This document shows, one piece after another, positions 45,849 through 57,704 of a DNA stretch of 64,000 bases (its first letter is position 1; every line of letters begins with the position of its first letter). Below the pieces are notes generated by a model. The model made no database searches, was not told the DNA's origin, and saw only the letters and a program-made list of their open reading frames with translations. The stretch covers positions 18,463,501 to 18,527,500 of the forward strand of contig NW_018343984.1 of NCBI RefSeq assembly GCF_002099425.1, written 5' to 3'. The position numbers were made by a program, and so were the translations under genes. The stretch is from Phascolarctos cinereus (Eukaryota > Chordata > Mammalia > Diprotodontia > Phascolarctidae).

Positions 45849-45994
45849 AAGGGGCAGCTAAGTGGTACAGTGGGTAGAGCACCGGCCTTGGAGTCAGGAG
45901 AGCCTAAGTTCAAATCCGGCCTCAGACACATAACACTTACTAGCTGTGTAACCTTGGGCAAGTCACTTAACCCCAGTTGCCTCATCAAAAAAAA
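45849..45994 (+). mobile_element. tRNA-derived SINE, WSINE1-like
   Basis: Flanks aagtctctggtct (45836-45848) and aagtctttggtcc (45995-46007) match with two differences. The head is ggggcagctaagtggtacag. Confidence 0.93.
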
Positions 45995-46032
45995 AAGTCT
46001 TTGGTCCAGCTTTTCAATGGCTGTAACCTTTT

Positions 46033-46289
46033 CAGTGGCAGCTAGGTGGTGCCATAGTGAACAGAGCACTTGGCTTAGAGTCAGGAAGACTCATCTTCCT
46101 GCTTTCAAATCCAACCCCAGACACTTCCTACCTGTGTGACCCCGGGCAAGTCACTTCACCCTGTTTACCTCAGGTTCCTCATCTATCAAATGAGCCGGAG
46201 AAGGAAATGGCAAAGCACTCCAGTATCTTGGCCAAGAAAACCCCAAATGGGGTCCTGAAGGGTCGGACACGACTCAACGACAACCCTCA
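46033..46289 (+). mobile_element. tRNA-headed SINE with RTE-like 3' end, full length
   Basis: The head ggcagctaggtggtgccata, the middle gccggagaaggaaatggcaa and the end gaagggtcggacacgactca are best kept in this copy. The last word is nearly identical to the BovB/RTE 3' end. Confidence 0.93.
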
Positions 46290-46729
46290 GTCGATCATCA
46301 AAGCCACTTGGCCTGGTCTTTTGACTCAGGACTCCATTTGTCCAAAGTGGCATTTTACTAGGAGCTGGACCTTCACTTCTGAGACAAGGAGAGACTGACC
46401 GTATTTCCTAGACAGAGAATAGCAAGAGTTTGATAAACACTAAGTGAATCCCTCCTATTAGGGATTCAAGATCATTTGAAAAATATAGAGATGTTGAAAG
46501 TGTCCCTGAAGAAAAATGATGGTGGGGCAAGGGGGAACTGCAGGGCTGTTTATTTACTGTACTTAGCATATTTATACAGCAAGTTTCCCAGTTAAAAGCA
46601 CTTTAGTGTCATTAGCTAATTGCCTCTCCAGAGCTGCTGGGCCCCCAGAGAAAGGCTGTGTGTTGAAATTGAGCCTGCTCTAAGTAAGATACTCACTGAG
46701 GAGGAAGAGCATTTACATGTCAAGTCAAC
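46290..46729. other. non-repeat stretch; candidate conserved element at 46540-46720
   Basis: No repeat is recognised. 46545-46640 has homeodomain and fork-head-like words (tgtttatttactg and cattagctaattgcc). This is an inference from makeup only. Confidence 0.33.
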
Positions 46730-46976
46730 AAGCATTGAAGGGAGCAGGCATTTTGTAAGGCCCTCTTATGTGTCAGGAACTGTGCTAAGCCCTTAACAAA
46801 TATTAACACTTTGATTCTCAAAACAGCCCTGGGTGGTAGGTGGCATTTTCCAGTTGAGGAAACTGACATTAAGTGACTTGCCCAGGGTCATACGACTACT
46901 ACATGTCTGAGTCAAGATTTGAATTTAAGCCCTTCCTGGCTCAAGGCTCTATCCACTCACTATATTGCCTGGCTGT
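46730..46976 (-). mobile_element. CORE/MIR SINE
   Basis: It runs from cctcttatgtgtcaggaact through gtaggtggcattttccagtt to a worn reversed head (attgcctggctg). Confidence 0.72.
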
Positions 46977-46977
46977 C

Positions 46978-47410
46978 TCCAACTCTTATGCACCTACTAT
47001 ATGCCAGGCACTAAGTGCACTGCATTTGGCAAGGATCCCAAGTGTAAAGTTATTGATCAGTCACTGGCACTGAGCACGGCACTGAGGGTACAAACAAAAA
47101 TCAGAAACAGTTCTTGCCCTCAAGTAGCTTACATTCTATTGGGAGAAGATAACATGTATAAATATAGGAAGATGTGAGATCAGTACAGATTAGATACTAG
47201 GTAACCTGAGAGGGAAAGGCACTGGAAACAAGGGGGATTGGGAAAGGTCTCCTTCAGAAGGCATCGCCTGAACTGAATCTTTAGGAGAAACAGAGATTCT
47301 AAGAGGGAGAGATGAGGAAAGAGAGTATTCCAGGCACAGAGGACAGCCAGTGCAAAGATGCTAAGATGGGTTAGGTACCTGAAAAGATGGTTACTAACTA
47401 ATGTCAAGGT
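46978..47410 (+). repeat. family U fragment
   Basis: It contains cctactatatgccaggcact, ccctcaagtagcttacattc and aggacagccagtgcaaagat in order. Confidence 0.58.
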
Positions 47411-47424
47411 TTAGTAGTTTAGGG

Positions 47425-47845
47425 GTGCTGGGACCCGGAAATAGCAACATGCAGTCCTACCCAAATGAATTTGACCCAAGTCTTTTTTCAGCCAAAGACA
47501 AGGTTTATTAAAGATTCACCATATTGGCCAGCCTCTTAGGAAATCTGAACATTTGCAGTGCTCATATTGACGAGTGGGCTAGAGTGAATCTCAGCCATTG
47601 GCTAGATTTTAAGAATCTGAGTCCCTTAATAAGGACAAGATGGATCTCATATACAGAAAGACTGTGAGAGGGATCTAAGAGTGGCCAAGTAGTTTGGGGT
47701 GACTGTGAGGAGGGATCTAGGGAGGATCTTGATGGGAGCGATTGGAGGTAGAATGGGGTTTTTAGGATCAAGGGTAGGAAGTAGCTGGAGGTCATCCTGA
47801 GGCTGGGCTAGGTTAAGGGTAAAGAGAATTGGAAGACTATAATAG
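47425..47845 (-). repeat. possible LTR fossil
   Basis: The minus strand reads gaatctttaataaaccttgt then gggtcccagca, a poly(A)-type signal followed by a short U5-like end. No coding remnant is beside it. Old; family unknown. Confidence 0.42.
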
Positions 47846-47877
47846 TGCCCTATCCACTTCACTGCCTAGCTGCCCCT
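47846..47877 (-). mobile_element. head-only scrap of a WSINE1-like SINE
   Basis: Only the reversed head remains (cactgcctagctgcccc). The body is missing, so it was cut by deletion or by the neighbouring element. Confidence 0.6.
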
Positions 47878-48834
47878 GAGGAGGGGATAAATTAAAGTAC
47901 AATGATGGTGAGGCACTAGTAAGCACTTCATAAGCCTAGAGTTTCATGGTGTCAACATTGGTGATATGCAAGGTCATTGCTCAGCTGGGCTTGCTCCTCC
48001 TGTTGATGGACTGGGCCAGACAGGATGACCTGCTGCTGGGCAGTTGAGGAAGTCTACATTACTGCTGGACAGGGCCAGGCAGACCGTTCTGCCATGAGAA
48101 GGAGGTTGCCAGCCTATGCCAGGCAGATTGCTCAGTCACTGGACTCTTGTCAAAGCCTAAAGTTTCCGCTGAATATCTCTGCTGGATGACTCCCTCTTCA
48201 GCAGGCAGCTGCAGCCACCACCTTGGCTGTGCAGTACTAGCATCTCTTCAGCTGGAGCATGACAGTAGTCTTCAGCAGTAGTGCTACAGAGCTCTGTAAA
48301 CCAGAGCAGCACCTTTAACTTAGGGTCAGCAGAAATCTCTTTGCTTTGATTCCAGTGGTTTGTGACCCCCAGGCTTGAGATGGAAGTTTTTTCCTCTTCC
48401 TTCAGCAATCCTTCCTGTCTCTTTTAAAAAGCCCCTTCCCACCTTAGGCCACTTCACCTGGCCTTAGACTGATTTGTTTCAATTTATTCAATTCAACCAC
48501 CCACACTCTGTTAGGGACCTTATGTAGATTTGGCTATGGACAAAGGCATATATACAGTACACAAATCCATCATGTCACTGATGTCTTCATAGCAGTTGAG
48601 CTGCTCAAGCCTCCATCCTTCCTGGAGTGGGGACTGTCTATTTTGTACCTGAAGACCTTCCAAACTTTCAGTTTTTTTTTCTGACATCTCACCCTGAGTA
48701 CCTTTTCTTACATTGGAAAGATTGGTTATGAACAGCTTTAAATGCCAGAAGAGTTTGTTTATGATTATAGAAGCAATAAGAAGCCTCTGACGTGGTATCA
48801 TAAAGTAAAAAAAGATCATGGCTCTAAAGCTGAA
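47878..48834. other. stretch with no recognised gene or repeat
   Basis: 48000-48250 has repeated tgctg/cagcag-like words but no strict repeat. Frames at 48157-48408 (-) and 48520-48819 (-) have no known domain. Confidence 0.35.
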
Positions 48835-49010
48835 AAGAATCTAAAACGCCATCCAGTCCGATGTTCTCATTTTACAGATGAGAAGACTGAGGCTCGTGGA
48901 GGTTAAATGACTTGCCCAGAGTCATACAGATAGTAAGTGACAAGAGTTAGGCTTTAGATTCAGGTCCTCTGACCAGGTCCAGGGTCAGTACTATTTCCAT
49001 ACTGCCTCCA
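48835..49010 (-). mobile_element. MIR-type SINE
   Basis: It contains cattttacagatgagaagac and gttaaatgacttgcccagag. Confidence 0.75.
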
Positions 49011-49011
49011 G

Positions 49012-49210
49012 TTGTCAGACTTTTCCTTCAGGAAATCACTTGGGTAACTGTGGGTGAATTGGAGTGCTAGAATATTTGATATAGGGAGACTGGGAGGCCA
49101 TTGCAATTGTCTAGGCAAAAAATGACGAGGGCCTATATACTAGGCTGGTGGCTGTGTAAGCAGAAAAAAGGAGATGTATATGAGAAATGTTGAGGACATG
49201 GATTTGCATC
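49012..49210 (+). repeat. family U fragment
   Basis: It contains gggaggccattgcaattgtc and ctggtggctgtgtaagcaga, the later part of family U. Confidence 0.5.
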
Positions 49211-49564
49211 AATAATTACAACTGCAAAGGAAATGAAAAAGAACTTAGGAAAAGGAGACAGATTTTTCCCTAAATACAAAATACTAGATACATTTGATAT
49301 CATATCTGCATCTGGTTTTATATCATATTTTAATGAAGTATTTAAAAATGAAATGGAATATTTAAAACTACTACTGGTATTTAAAAATGAAGTCCACAAG
49401 AAATATAGTATTCCCATTCAGAGAATACATGATATGGATTCCACCAACACTGTGGTCCACAAATGGAGACAAGCCCACTAGAAATCTTTCTCTATACCAG
49501 TGTCCCCTGGTAATCAATCAGTTAATCAATCAACAAACACTTAAGCACTTAACTACTTACCAGG
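49211..49564. other. stretch with no recognised feature
   Basis: The overlapping short frames on both strands have no domain I know. Confidence 0.3.
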
Positions 49565-49800
49565 CCACTAAACATTAGGATATAAAATGAGTTGGAAAAA
49601 CAGATCCCTGCCCTCAAGGAGTTTTCTTTCTAATGGGTCAGACAACACCTGCATTAAAAGGCACATACAAGATGCATAGAGAGTAACCATACATGCATAC
49701 AAATACACAAGGAAGTTCAGAGGGATAGACACTTCTAGTAGCTGGAGACACTGCTAGCCTGCAGAAAACAGGAGCTAAAGAGAAGCAAAGTCTGGGCTCT
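49565..49800 (+). repeat. family U fragment
   Basis: It contains ccctgccctcaaggagtttt and gacacttctagtagctggag. Confidence 0.5.
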
Positions 49801-49889
49801 TGGCCTTAATTCCATGTGGTGTGTGCTGCCCTCTACTGGCTTTTTGTTGAACTATTTTGTTTGTAAGTGTTAGGGGGTTTTGGATAGAG

Positions 49890-50004
49890 GAATCCTAGAT
49901 TTGGGGCCAAACGGGGTCCTTATAGGTCATCTGAACCAGCCCTTGTTTTACAGCCAATGAAATGAAAGCCCACAAATGTTAACTGACTTTCTAAAGGTCA
50001 CACA

Positions 50005-50057
<53 letters not shown>
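49890..50057. repeat. MIR scrap followed by (GT)n microsatellite
   Basis: 49890-50008 is a minus-strand MIR-like piece (gttttacagccaatgaaatg and aaaggtcacacag). 50009-50057 is about 24 GT units. Confidence 0.8.
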
Positions 50058-51079
50058 GTCTTTGACTTGCCTAGGATAAAATACAACTTGTTAGCTTGGC
50101 ATTGAAAATCCTTCACAAGCTCCCTCCTTCCCTGCTATTCCACCCCATCTACCTTGCCAGGTTTATTTTAGCTTACTTTACTTCTTCAGGTCTGTGTTTC
50201 AGACAAACAGACTATAGATGTTCCTTGAACTCTGCAATCCACCTTCCTAGTATTGGCACAAGCCACTCCCACCCTACCACACTTGACATGCATTCCTTAT
50301 TTTCACTTCTCAGAATTCATTGGCATGCATAGTTTGTGGGTCAGGTGAAGCAGAGAGGTATGAACCCAGTCCACAGGAGCCACTTAGTATCTTAGGAACC
50401 CAGTCCTAAATCAATAAAATTATTTATAATCAATAAAATTAACCACAGTAATTCAGGGCTCTAGTGAAATCCAGTGAAGGAATTAACTCAGAGTTGATCA
50501 ATCTCTGCATACATTATGTGATAGGGAGAGGACCTGTGATTATATGTACTCACATAATGAAACAATAATAATAATTCACATTTAAAAAAAAAAGCTTTCA
50601 GGTTTGCGAGTGATTTTGCTCACCAGAACTCTGCAAATTTAAAATATGAGACCATATAAAGGAAGTTTAACATAAACTTTAAAGCATTATATAAATGAAA
50701 GCTATGGCCACAATGGATTACAATTTCCACGCTGGCCTCCATTCATCCATATTTCATTTTGAAACCTTTAATTCATTCATTACCTTGCAACTTCATGGTG
50801 TTTTTTTTTTCTTTGTGAAGGAAGGACTTGCAATACAAACCTACTTACAAAGGTTAATGTAAAGGAGATCCCTACATGGGCGAGGAGTTTAGATGAGGCG
50901 ATTGCTAAAATCTGCTCCATTCTCTTCAGAGGTCATAATATGGTGGTGGCTTATGAATCATGGCATGCAGCAAAGTGAGGAGGACCAGGGCATAGCTAGC
51001 ACCTCTTTTGTTCTGTGCTCCTCTTGAGTCTTTATTATGTCTTTACTAATAATTAACACTTAAGGAGCACTTGACAGTC
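50058..51079. other. about 1 kb with no recognised gene or repeat
   Basis: 50090-50330 is pyrimidine-rich with a 78-codon frame of no known domain. 50561-50620 is A-rich. I cannot name anything. Confidence 0.35.
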
Positions 51080-51330
51080 CCACAGAATCCAGTAATGGTG
51101 AGATGGAAGGAATTATTAAAGTTATCTAGGCCACTCTGACCTTGAACAGGGATTCCTTCAACAACACTGTAGACTGGTGGTGAGACATCCAAAGAATGTT
51201 TGAATATTTCTAAGGGCAGGTAACCTGCTGCCTCCTAATCCCACCTTCTGTATGACCACCTTTTGAAAACTTGTAGACAGGAATCTTTACCTAATGTAAT
51301 CCCATTTAGGAATCTAATCCAATTTATCAA
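51080..51330 (-). mobile_element. possible CR1/L3 LINE 3' fragment
   Basis: Phrases such as agacatccaaagaatgtttg and gtaacctgctgcctcctaat recall the L3 3' region seen at 8.0-9.1 kb. The match is weak. Confidence 0.38.
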
Positions 51331-51404
51331 GTATTTTTTAATGCCTGCTTCACAAGTGGCCTTGATTCAGCTAGGATTGCAGCCAACTTGTCTCTAGCTC
51401 CTGT

Positions 51405-52559
51405 CTTTGCCCCAGGCCCTTACCTGAGAGCCCTACATGAGTCCCTGCCATGCCTGCACAGGGAGCACAGTGTCAGCCCCTAGATCCAGTCACCTGCCCC
51501 AGGGTTCTTTCTCCTGGGGCTTTTCCTGGTTCCCTGACTCCTCCCACAACTTTCCTGTCCCAGTTATATTGACCAATATACAAACCCCATGCCCTATCCC
51601 CAACTACTCACTCCCTTATCCCACCTTCCAAAACTACCTTCCTTCCCCTATGTCCCACTCCAGATCCTTCTACCCCTTTCACTGTTCTCTCTGGATTGTG
51701 CTTGTTTTCATCTTACACCTTTTCTTTTCTCCTTTCTTTATTTTCTGACATTCACCGACACCTAACTTCTTCATCATAATGCATCAATCATGGTCATCCT
51801 TTCCAGTACTGGTTGCAATTTTACACATAGCCCTGGTTCACCAGTCACAGCGGGGAAGTCAGAATACTCCTTGTTCTCCATGGCCATTTCTAGACTCTCT
51901 GTATACCACCATCACTTAGCAACCTCTCCTCCTTTATTGGTTCACCCCATTCAAATTTATGACCCAATCTAGATCATGGTGGCCAACATCTACTGACCCC
52001 CAGAACATTCTTCTTATTTTACCAATGAGGTTAGTGCCTGCCTCACAGTCTCTCTCTCCATCCCAAATGCTGCCTGCCTCTACTACATGTGCCCTTAAAA
52101 TTTCTTCAATCTACTCATTTCCCATGACCTCCATTTTATATCATTCTAGGTTGTAGGTCCAGATGATCAGAATGTTGGTAGTACCCATGACAGTTATAAA
52201 GATGGTCAGAAAGGACAAAGGTTTGAGGGAAAAGATTTTCAATATCAGCATCACTTCCTGGTTCTCAGGCACAACTATTTTTGTTCATGTGAAAAATTCT
52301 AGGACATGTTATATACACTGTGACCAAGATAACAAAGTGACCACCTTCTCTGTATTCAGTATAATTTCTCCACAGCTGCAGTCCTCATGGTTAGGTAACC
52401 CAAGGCAATTGTTTGTGAACAGCTTAACTATCTCAGACAGTTTTTCTGACATGTATCCCCTCCAGATCCAGGGCCAGAAAATGTTATTCTCTAATCCCTC
52501 TCAGTTAATTGTTCAGTTTAAAGAGGTGGATAAGATCTTCTAGCATGAAAACTTCCACT
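51405..52559. other. unassigned sequence with two open frames
   Basis: The 103-codon frame 51437-51748 (+) is Pro/Ser/Phe-rich. The 126-codon frame 52163-52543 (+) begins MIRMLVVPMTVIKMVRKDKG and has no domain I recognise. The pyrimidine-rich plus strand and repeated date-like phrases suggest an old interspersed repeat, but I cannot place it. Confidence 0.35.
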
Positions 52560-53660
52560 TAAGTGTCATAACATAATTTGGGATGTATAGAGGTAGATGG
52601 CTCAGGGCACCAGTGTTAAATGTTGCTCTTCAAGGCCAACAGAGTATTGCATAGCCACAAATGCTGAACAGAAACCTCAGTTCTGTATATACTAGCATTT
52701 CAAAGTTCTTATTCAGCTCTGGTCTTTTCATCAGGAATGCTTGAAAAGCCTCTATTCCATTAAAGGTCATTTCCCCCAGCAGTATTCTTAGCTTTGCTTA
52801 TAAGCCTGTATGTTTTTCCTTTTTGAATATTGTATTCCAATGTCTCCTTTCATTTAAAGTAGAGCGTGATCGGTCTAGTGTGATCCTGACTGTGGTTTTT
52901 TGGTAATTGATCTCTTTCCTTCTGGCTGCTTGTAGTCTTTTTCCTTTGATCTGAAGTTCTGGATTTTGGCTACGACATTTCAGGGTCATTTCCTTTTTTA
53001 AAATTTCACAGGATGGGATGTGTGGATTCCTCCTATTTTTGCTTTTCCCTCTAGTTCTAGATCTGAGAACACTTCCTTCATGATTTCATAATATATAGTA
53101 TGCACAATTTTTTTAAAGGTCAGACTTTTTTTGTGGAGTACAGTGATTCTTAAATTGTTTCTCTTCAAACTGTTTTGTAGGCTTGTTGTTTCTGATACCA
53201 GTTATCATCTATTTTTTTCCATTTTTCAATAATTTAATTTTTTTCTAATATTTCAGAGTCTTTGATTTTCTTTTTATCTATCCTAGTTTTCAGGGAATCT
53301 GCTATTTTGGTAAGGTTTACCATTCTTTCTTCCCTTATTTTTTCTCCTTGCAATTCTTTCCTCTAGAGATTTTATTTCATTTTGATCTCTTGCTTCATTT
53401 CTTATAGATGTTCATATAGTTCTTCTGGGAAAATCTGTTGTTGTTGTTGTTGTTTTTTCCTGAGTCTCTGCTCGCAGTTGTTACAGAGTTATTCTCTCCT
53501 TTTAGGTTAGAGTTTTGGGTAGCTCTGGATCTACAATAATTTTTTTGTAATAGATGATTTTAATTAAATCTCTATTTTACTCCAATTAGTATTATTCAGT
53601 TTTAAATGATTCCATAGGGGTTCTGTATAGTAGGCTCCAGAGCTTTAAATTTCATATTGT
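52560..53660 (-). mobile_element. LINE-1 fragment carrying ORF1
   Basis: Minus frame 52798-52989 encodes LQAARRKEINYQKTTVRITL and LNERRHWNTIFK, matching the L1 ORF1p C-terminal domain (ILRAAREK..., ARREWHPIFK). Farther right is Lys/Glu-rich coiled-coil coding text. The ORF1-ORF2 spacer lies at about 52690-52780. Truncated and broken in frame. Confidence 0.8.
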
Positions 53661-53699
53661 GAGCTCGCTTGCTTAATCATAGGAAGCTAACTATACAAT

Positions 53700-54278
53700 C
53701 TCCACCCTTTCTTCCTGCTGAGTAGGGGACCCGAGCACAGCATGGTGGAGATGATTCAATGATATGGAAAATAATTCACCTATTTCTGTTGCTCTTCCAC
53801 CCCTCATCTTCTCTCTATTACCTAACATGGGAAGATGGCCATGAGCACTTGGCCAATAAATGACCCAATAAATGACCCTGTTTCCCGGCCTGTGGCCAGC
53901 CTGTCTACTGGCCTATCTGCCCATGTTGGTGTTTTGATTTCCGTTTATCTTCCCACCCCATCACGCTGCTTGTCAGCTCAGTAGGACCCGCTGGAAGATC
54001 GGCTGTTAACCAATGGGATTTTGCATTTTGTGTAGATGCTCCCGAAGGATCAAGGTCAGGGTCTATCAACCTGTATTTTACTGTGCCTTATCTGTATTGT
54101 CCTGGTATTAAGCACTACAAAACTCTCCCTGGAGGAAGGAGTCATCTCAAATCATGAGGAAGATTGGAGGTCTCATTCATTGAAAGGGGTCTGGTCCTTT
54201 TAATAAATAGTTTTTCACTCAGAGTTCTGCCTCAGTTTCTTTGATTGCAGATTGGACAATTGTGGACCCCACACTTTA
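53700..54278 (+). repeat. probable LTR fossil, hit by an L1 at its 3' edge
   Basis: A poly(A)-type signal (cttttaataaatag near 54200) is followed by a U5-like end running to ggaccccacacttta. CCAAT-like text (taaccaatgggattt) lies about 190 bp upstream. The 3' edge is duplicated around the L1 that follows. Left edge uncertain; old and decayed. Confidence 0.55.
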
Positions 54279-55252
54279 TTTTTTTAAGCTATTATTTGTA
54301 ATTTTATTTCTCCCCCCAGCTATGTATAAAAACAGCTTTTAAAACTTTCAGTTCCAAATTCTCTCCCTTCCTCCTTCACCCCTCTTCCCGCCATTGAGAA
54401 GGCAAGCAGTTCTATATAGGTTACACATGTGTGGTCATGCAAAACATATTCGTATTAGTCATGTTGTAAAAAAAAATAGACAAGAAAAAAACCTCAAGAA
54501 AAACAAAGAAAGTTTAAAAAAAGCATGCTTCAATCTGTATTCAGACACCATCAGTTCTTTCTCTGAGGATGGATAGCATTTTTCATCTTTCAGAGTTGTC
54601 TTGGATCATTGTTGTATTGCTGAGAATAGCTAAGTCATTCACAGCTGATCATCTTACAGTGTTTCTCTTACTTTGCACGCAGTACATTTCATTTTGCATC
54701 AGCCCATGCAAGTCTTTCCAGGTTTTTCTGCAAGCATCCTACTCATCATTTCTTGTAGTATAATAGTATTCCATCATAATCACACACCACAACCTGTTCA
54801 GCCATTCCCTAATTGATGAGCATCCCCTCAACTTCTAATTCTTTATCTGACCTTTTATAAATATTTTTGTATATATAGGTCCTTTTCCTTATTTTTTTTT
54901 TGGTCTCTTTTGGGATACAGACCTAGTAGGGGTATTGCTAGGTCAAAGGGTGTGCATGGTTTCATAGCCCTTTGGGCATAATTCCAAATTGCGCTACAGA
55001 ATAGTTGAATCAGTTCACAACTCTGCCAACAATGCATTAAAGTCTCCTTTTTCCCATGTTCCTTTCAGCATTTGTCATTTGCCTTTTCTGTCCTATCAGC
55101 CAATCTAATAGGTATGAGGTAGTACCTCGGAATTATTTTAATTTGCATTTCTCCAGTTAGTAGTGAGTTCCAGTATTTTTTCATAGGGCTATAGATAGCT
55201 TTCTCTACTTCATCTGAAAACTGACAGTATTTTTTGATCACTTATCAGTTGG
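54279..55252 (-). mobile_element. LINE-1 3' end, insertion with 15 bp duplication
   Basis: Exact duplications ggaccccacacttta lie at 54264-54278 and 55253-55267. The T-run at 54279 is the L1 tail. Minus frames show LIQLFCSAIWNYAQRAMKPC (ORF2p C-terminus) at 54855-55037. It is 5'-truncated to about 970 bp and younger than the LTR. Confidence 0.93.
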
Positions 55253-55267
55253 GGACCCCACACTTTA

Positions 55268-56177
55268 CAGGGTTGCTGTCTTCATCTGTTTATTCATCTC
55301 TCTAACCTAAGACGCTGAATTAGCACTTTGTGCTACACTTTTGGATGGGGCGGTCAGTGTCACCTTTGGTTACCTAGGTCACACTTGGGTCCTTGAAGTT
55401 CAGACCACCCTTTCTTCTACAACATTTTAGGACAGAATATTAGAGACCTTGGAGCCCTTGGGCTTGGTTGTGGCAGTCTGAGTGTGGTCATGACTATACT
55501 GGTCCTGCTACTCCCAGTGGCTTTCAAGGTCCTTGCTATGGAATTTGTACTACCATGGTACTTTCTGAGGGTCCTGCTTCTGCATTCACAGCCAGAGGAA
55601 TCAAAATGTCCCTGGTTTGCCTTGGGTCACACTGGGGATTGCAATCTTGTTTGCCTACATTTGTGCTAACTTTCTAGTAGCCCCAATTTTGATTGTCCGT
55701 GGATTTCTGGTTTAAATTTTTTTGATAGCTCTAGGGTAGACAAAGTCAGTTACAGTAACTTTTCATTGTATTTTTTGGTCATTATTTGGTCTCATGCAAT
55801 TTTTGGCTTTTTACTGAAGTATGTATTTGGGAGCTGGTCTGATTGCTTCCATTCAGGCAGCAATCTAGACTGAAAGACCCTCAGGACTCTTTTTCATTAC
55901 TTTTGTTCCCCTTGGCCTTCAAGCAAGGCCAAGTGGTAGAGATTTCTCTCCTGTCCATCATGCTAGGGGCAATGGTAGCTTGTAGTAGAAGAACATGCCT
56001 ACTAGGCAAGCCTGACACTAGATCTCAAGTCTGAGGATTCCTTCTTCTGATTTTTTAAAATTTCATTTTTAATTAGAATTTGTTTGCATGTATATTTGTG
56101 TGTCCCCACCCCCTCCCCATCTTCTGGGTTCTCTTCTATGGAGAAAATAAATAGCTATCCTATACCTGATATCCATT
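55268..56177. other. stretch with no recognised gene or repeat
   Basis: The first bases continue the sequence broken by the L1, so part may belong to the same LTR element. Frames at 55468-55677 and 55484-55669 have no known domain. Confidence 0.35.
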
Positions 56178-56190
56178 GTATATATTAAGG

Positions 56191-56357
56191 GGCAGCTAGA
56201 TGGCATAGTGGATAGAACACCAGCCCTGAAGTCAGGAGGACCTGAGTTCAAATTTGGCCTCAGACCAAACATGACACTTACTAGCTGTGTGACCCTGGGG
56301 AAGTCAGTTAACCCCAATTGCCTAAAAAACAAAACAAACAAACAAAAAAACCCCACA
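56191..56357 (+). mobile_element. tRNA-derived SINE, WSINE1-like
   Basis: An exact 13 bp duplication, gtatatattaagg, lies at 56178-56190 and 56358-56370. The tail is (caaa)n. Confidence 0.96.
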
Positions 56358-56370
56358 GTATATATTAAGG

Positions 56371-56579
56371 TCCTTTTCTAAAGGATACCATATTACCCAC
56401 ATTGTAGAAAGACCTTAAACATAAGTCCTACCTAAGCTTTACTTTAGATATTTTAGATATTTAGATATCCACATGTGTTCATAAATGAACCAAAGAAAGT
56501 GTGAACTTCTAGTGGGAACAAATTCCTCTGGCAACCTTGGCCATATGAGCCCAGAATTGCTAATGGGAGACTCTGAGCT
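56371..56579. other. unassigned, partly similar to 7728-7770
   Basis: The phrase cataagtcctacctaagctt resembles cataaggcctacctgagctt at 7735. It may be the edge of an unnamed old repeat. Confidence 0.35.
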
Positions 56580-56945
56580 GAGGGTTTTAGACATGTTGAG
56601 TTTGAGATCTATGGGAGACTTGCAGGTATAATGTTCAGAAGCCATTTGGAGATGTGGGACGGGAGGTTAGAACAGGCATGATGTTTGGATATGTGGATTT
56701 GGGAGTAATATGTATAGAGATGATAGTTGAAGCCTACTTCAATAGTGGTAGCTACTGAAATCACCGAGAGAGCATACAGAGAGAAAGAAGGGCCAAGGAA
56801 GATTCCTGGGAACACCCATCAAGAGAGTTTGGGAAGTGGCTAATGATGATGTGCTGGAGACAGAAGTAGATCTGTCCATTAGTAAGAACCACAAAGAGAC
56901 GTGTCATAAAACCCTAGGGAGGAGACAGTATATAGCTAAGGGCTG
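56580..56945 (+). repeat. family U, downstream part
   Basis: It contains ggagatgtgggacgggaggt, atttgggagtaatatgtata and ctgggaacacccatcaagag, which I remember as lying downstream of the family U text at 18-20 kb. Confidence 0.45.
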
Positions 56946-56949
56946 TTGA

Positions 56950-57085
56950 TATGAACAGATAATTTATAGAAGATGAAACAAATAGGTAATAACTTGAAAA
57001 AAAAAAGGTAGCCTCACTAATAATCGAAGAGATGCAAATTAAAACAATTTAATACCTTTGATCAATAATTCTATTGTTGAGATAT
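56950..57085 (+). mobile_element. old LINE-1 ORF2 scrap
   Basis: cactaataatcgaagagatg and caaattaaaacaatttaata match the ORF2 segment NHEEMQIKT-type coding text. Confidence 0.5.
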
Positions 57086-57091
57086 ACCCTT

Positions 57092-57295
57092 AAAGCAGAG
57101 GTTCCTAACTTCTTCTATGTCATGGGCCCCTTTGGCAGTCTGGTGAAGCCTATGAACCCCTTCTCAGAATAAGTTTTTAGATATATAAAACAAAATACAT
57201 AGGATTACAAAGGAAATCAATTATATTGAAATATAATTTTCAAAATATTTTAAAACAAATTCACAGACCCCAGATAAAGAATCTCCGTCCTAAAG
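57092..57295 (+). mobile_element. hAT-type MITE, family H
   Basis: It contains agcagaggttcctaacttct, tttggcagtctggtgaagcc, aaacaaaatacataggatta and a right end near agataaagaatctccg. Confidence 0.75.
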
Positions 57296-57299
57296 TTTT

Positions 57300-57704
57300 T
57301 TTTTTTAAGAGATATCTATTCAAAGATTTTCAATATTTTGCTGCATAATCATCACAGACTTTATGGCAATTTTTTGCAGAAAAGTAGGTTGCAACCATGA
57401 TGTGAAGCTTTTAAAAATTGTGCCCAACTTAAACATCATTTATTACTAAACTGTCTTTGGTGCAAGATTAGGATGCACAGAATACTCATGAATATATGTT
57501 AAAATTGAATACTGACAATGCATGTGCACTGAGAATGCTAGGATCCTAGAGCTTGCAATGCACAAGAGATAAATGTTATCCATATGACACACGTGAATAC
57601 ATTGCTGCTCTGTTTACTTTTAAGCAGCATGATGAATAGAATTATTCCATGCAACAATTATGAGATGAAAGGTTATGTTTTGGACCAAACAAAACAAAAC
57701 AAAA
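57300..57704. other. stretch with no recognised feature
   Basis: A (caaaa)n run lies at 57687-57709. Nothing else is named. Confidence 0.3.
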
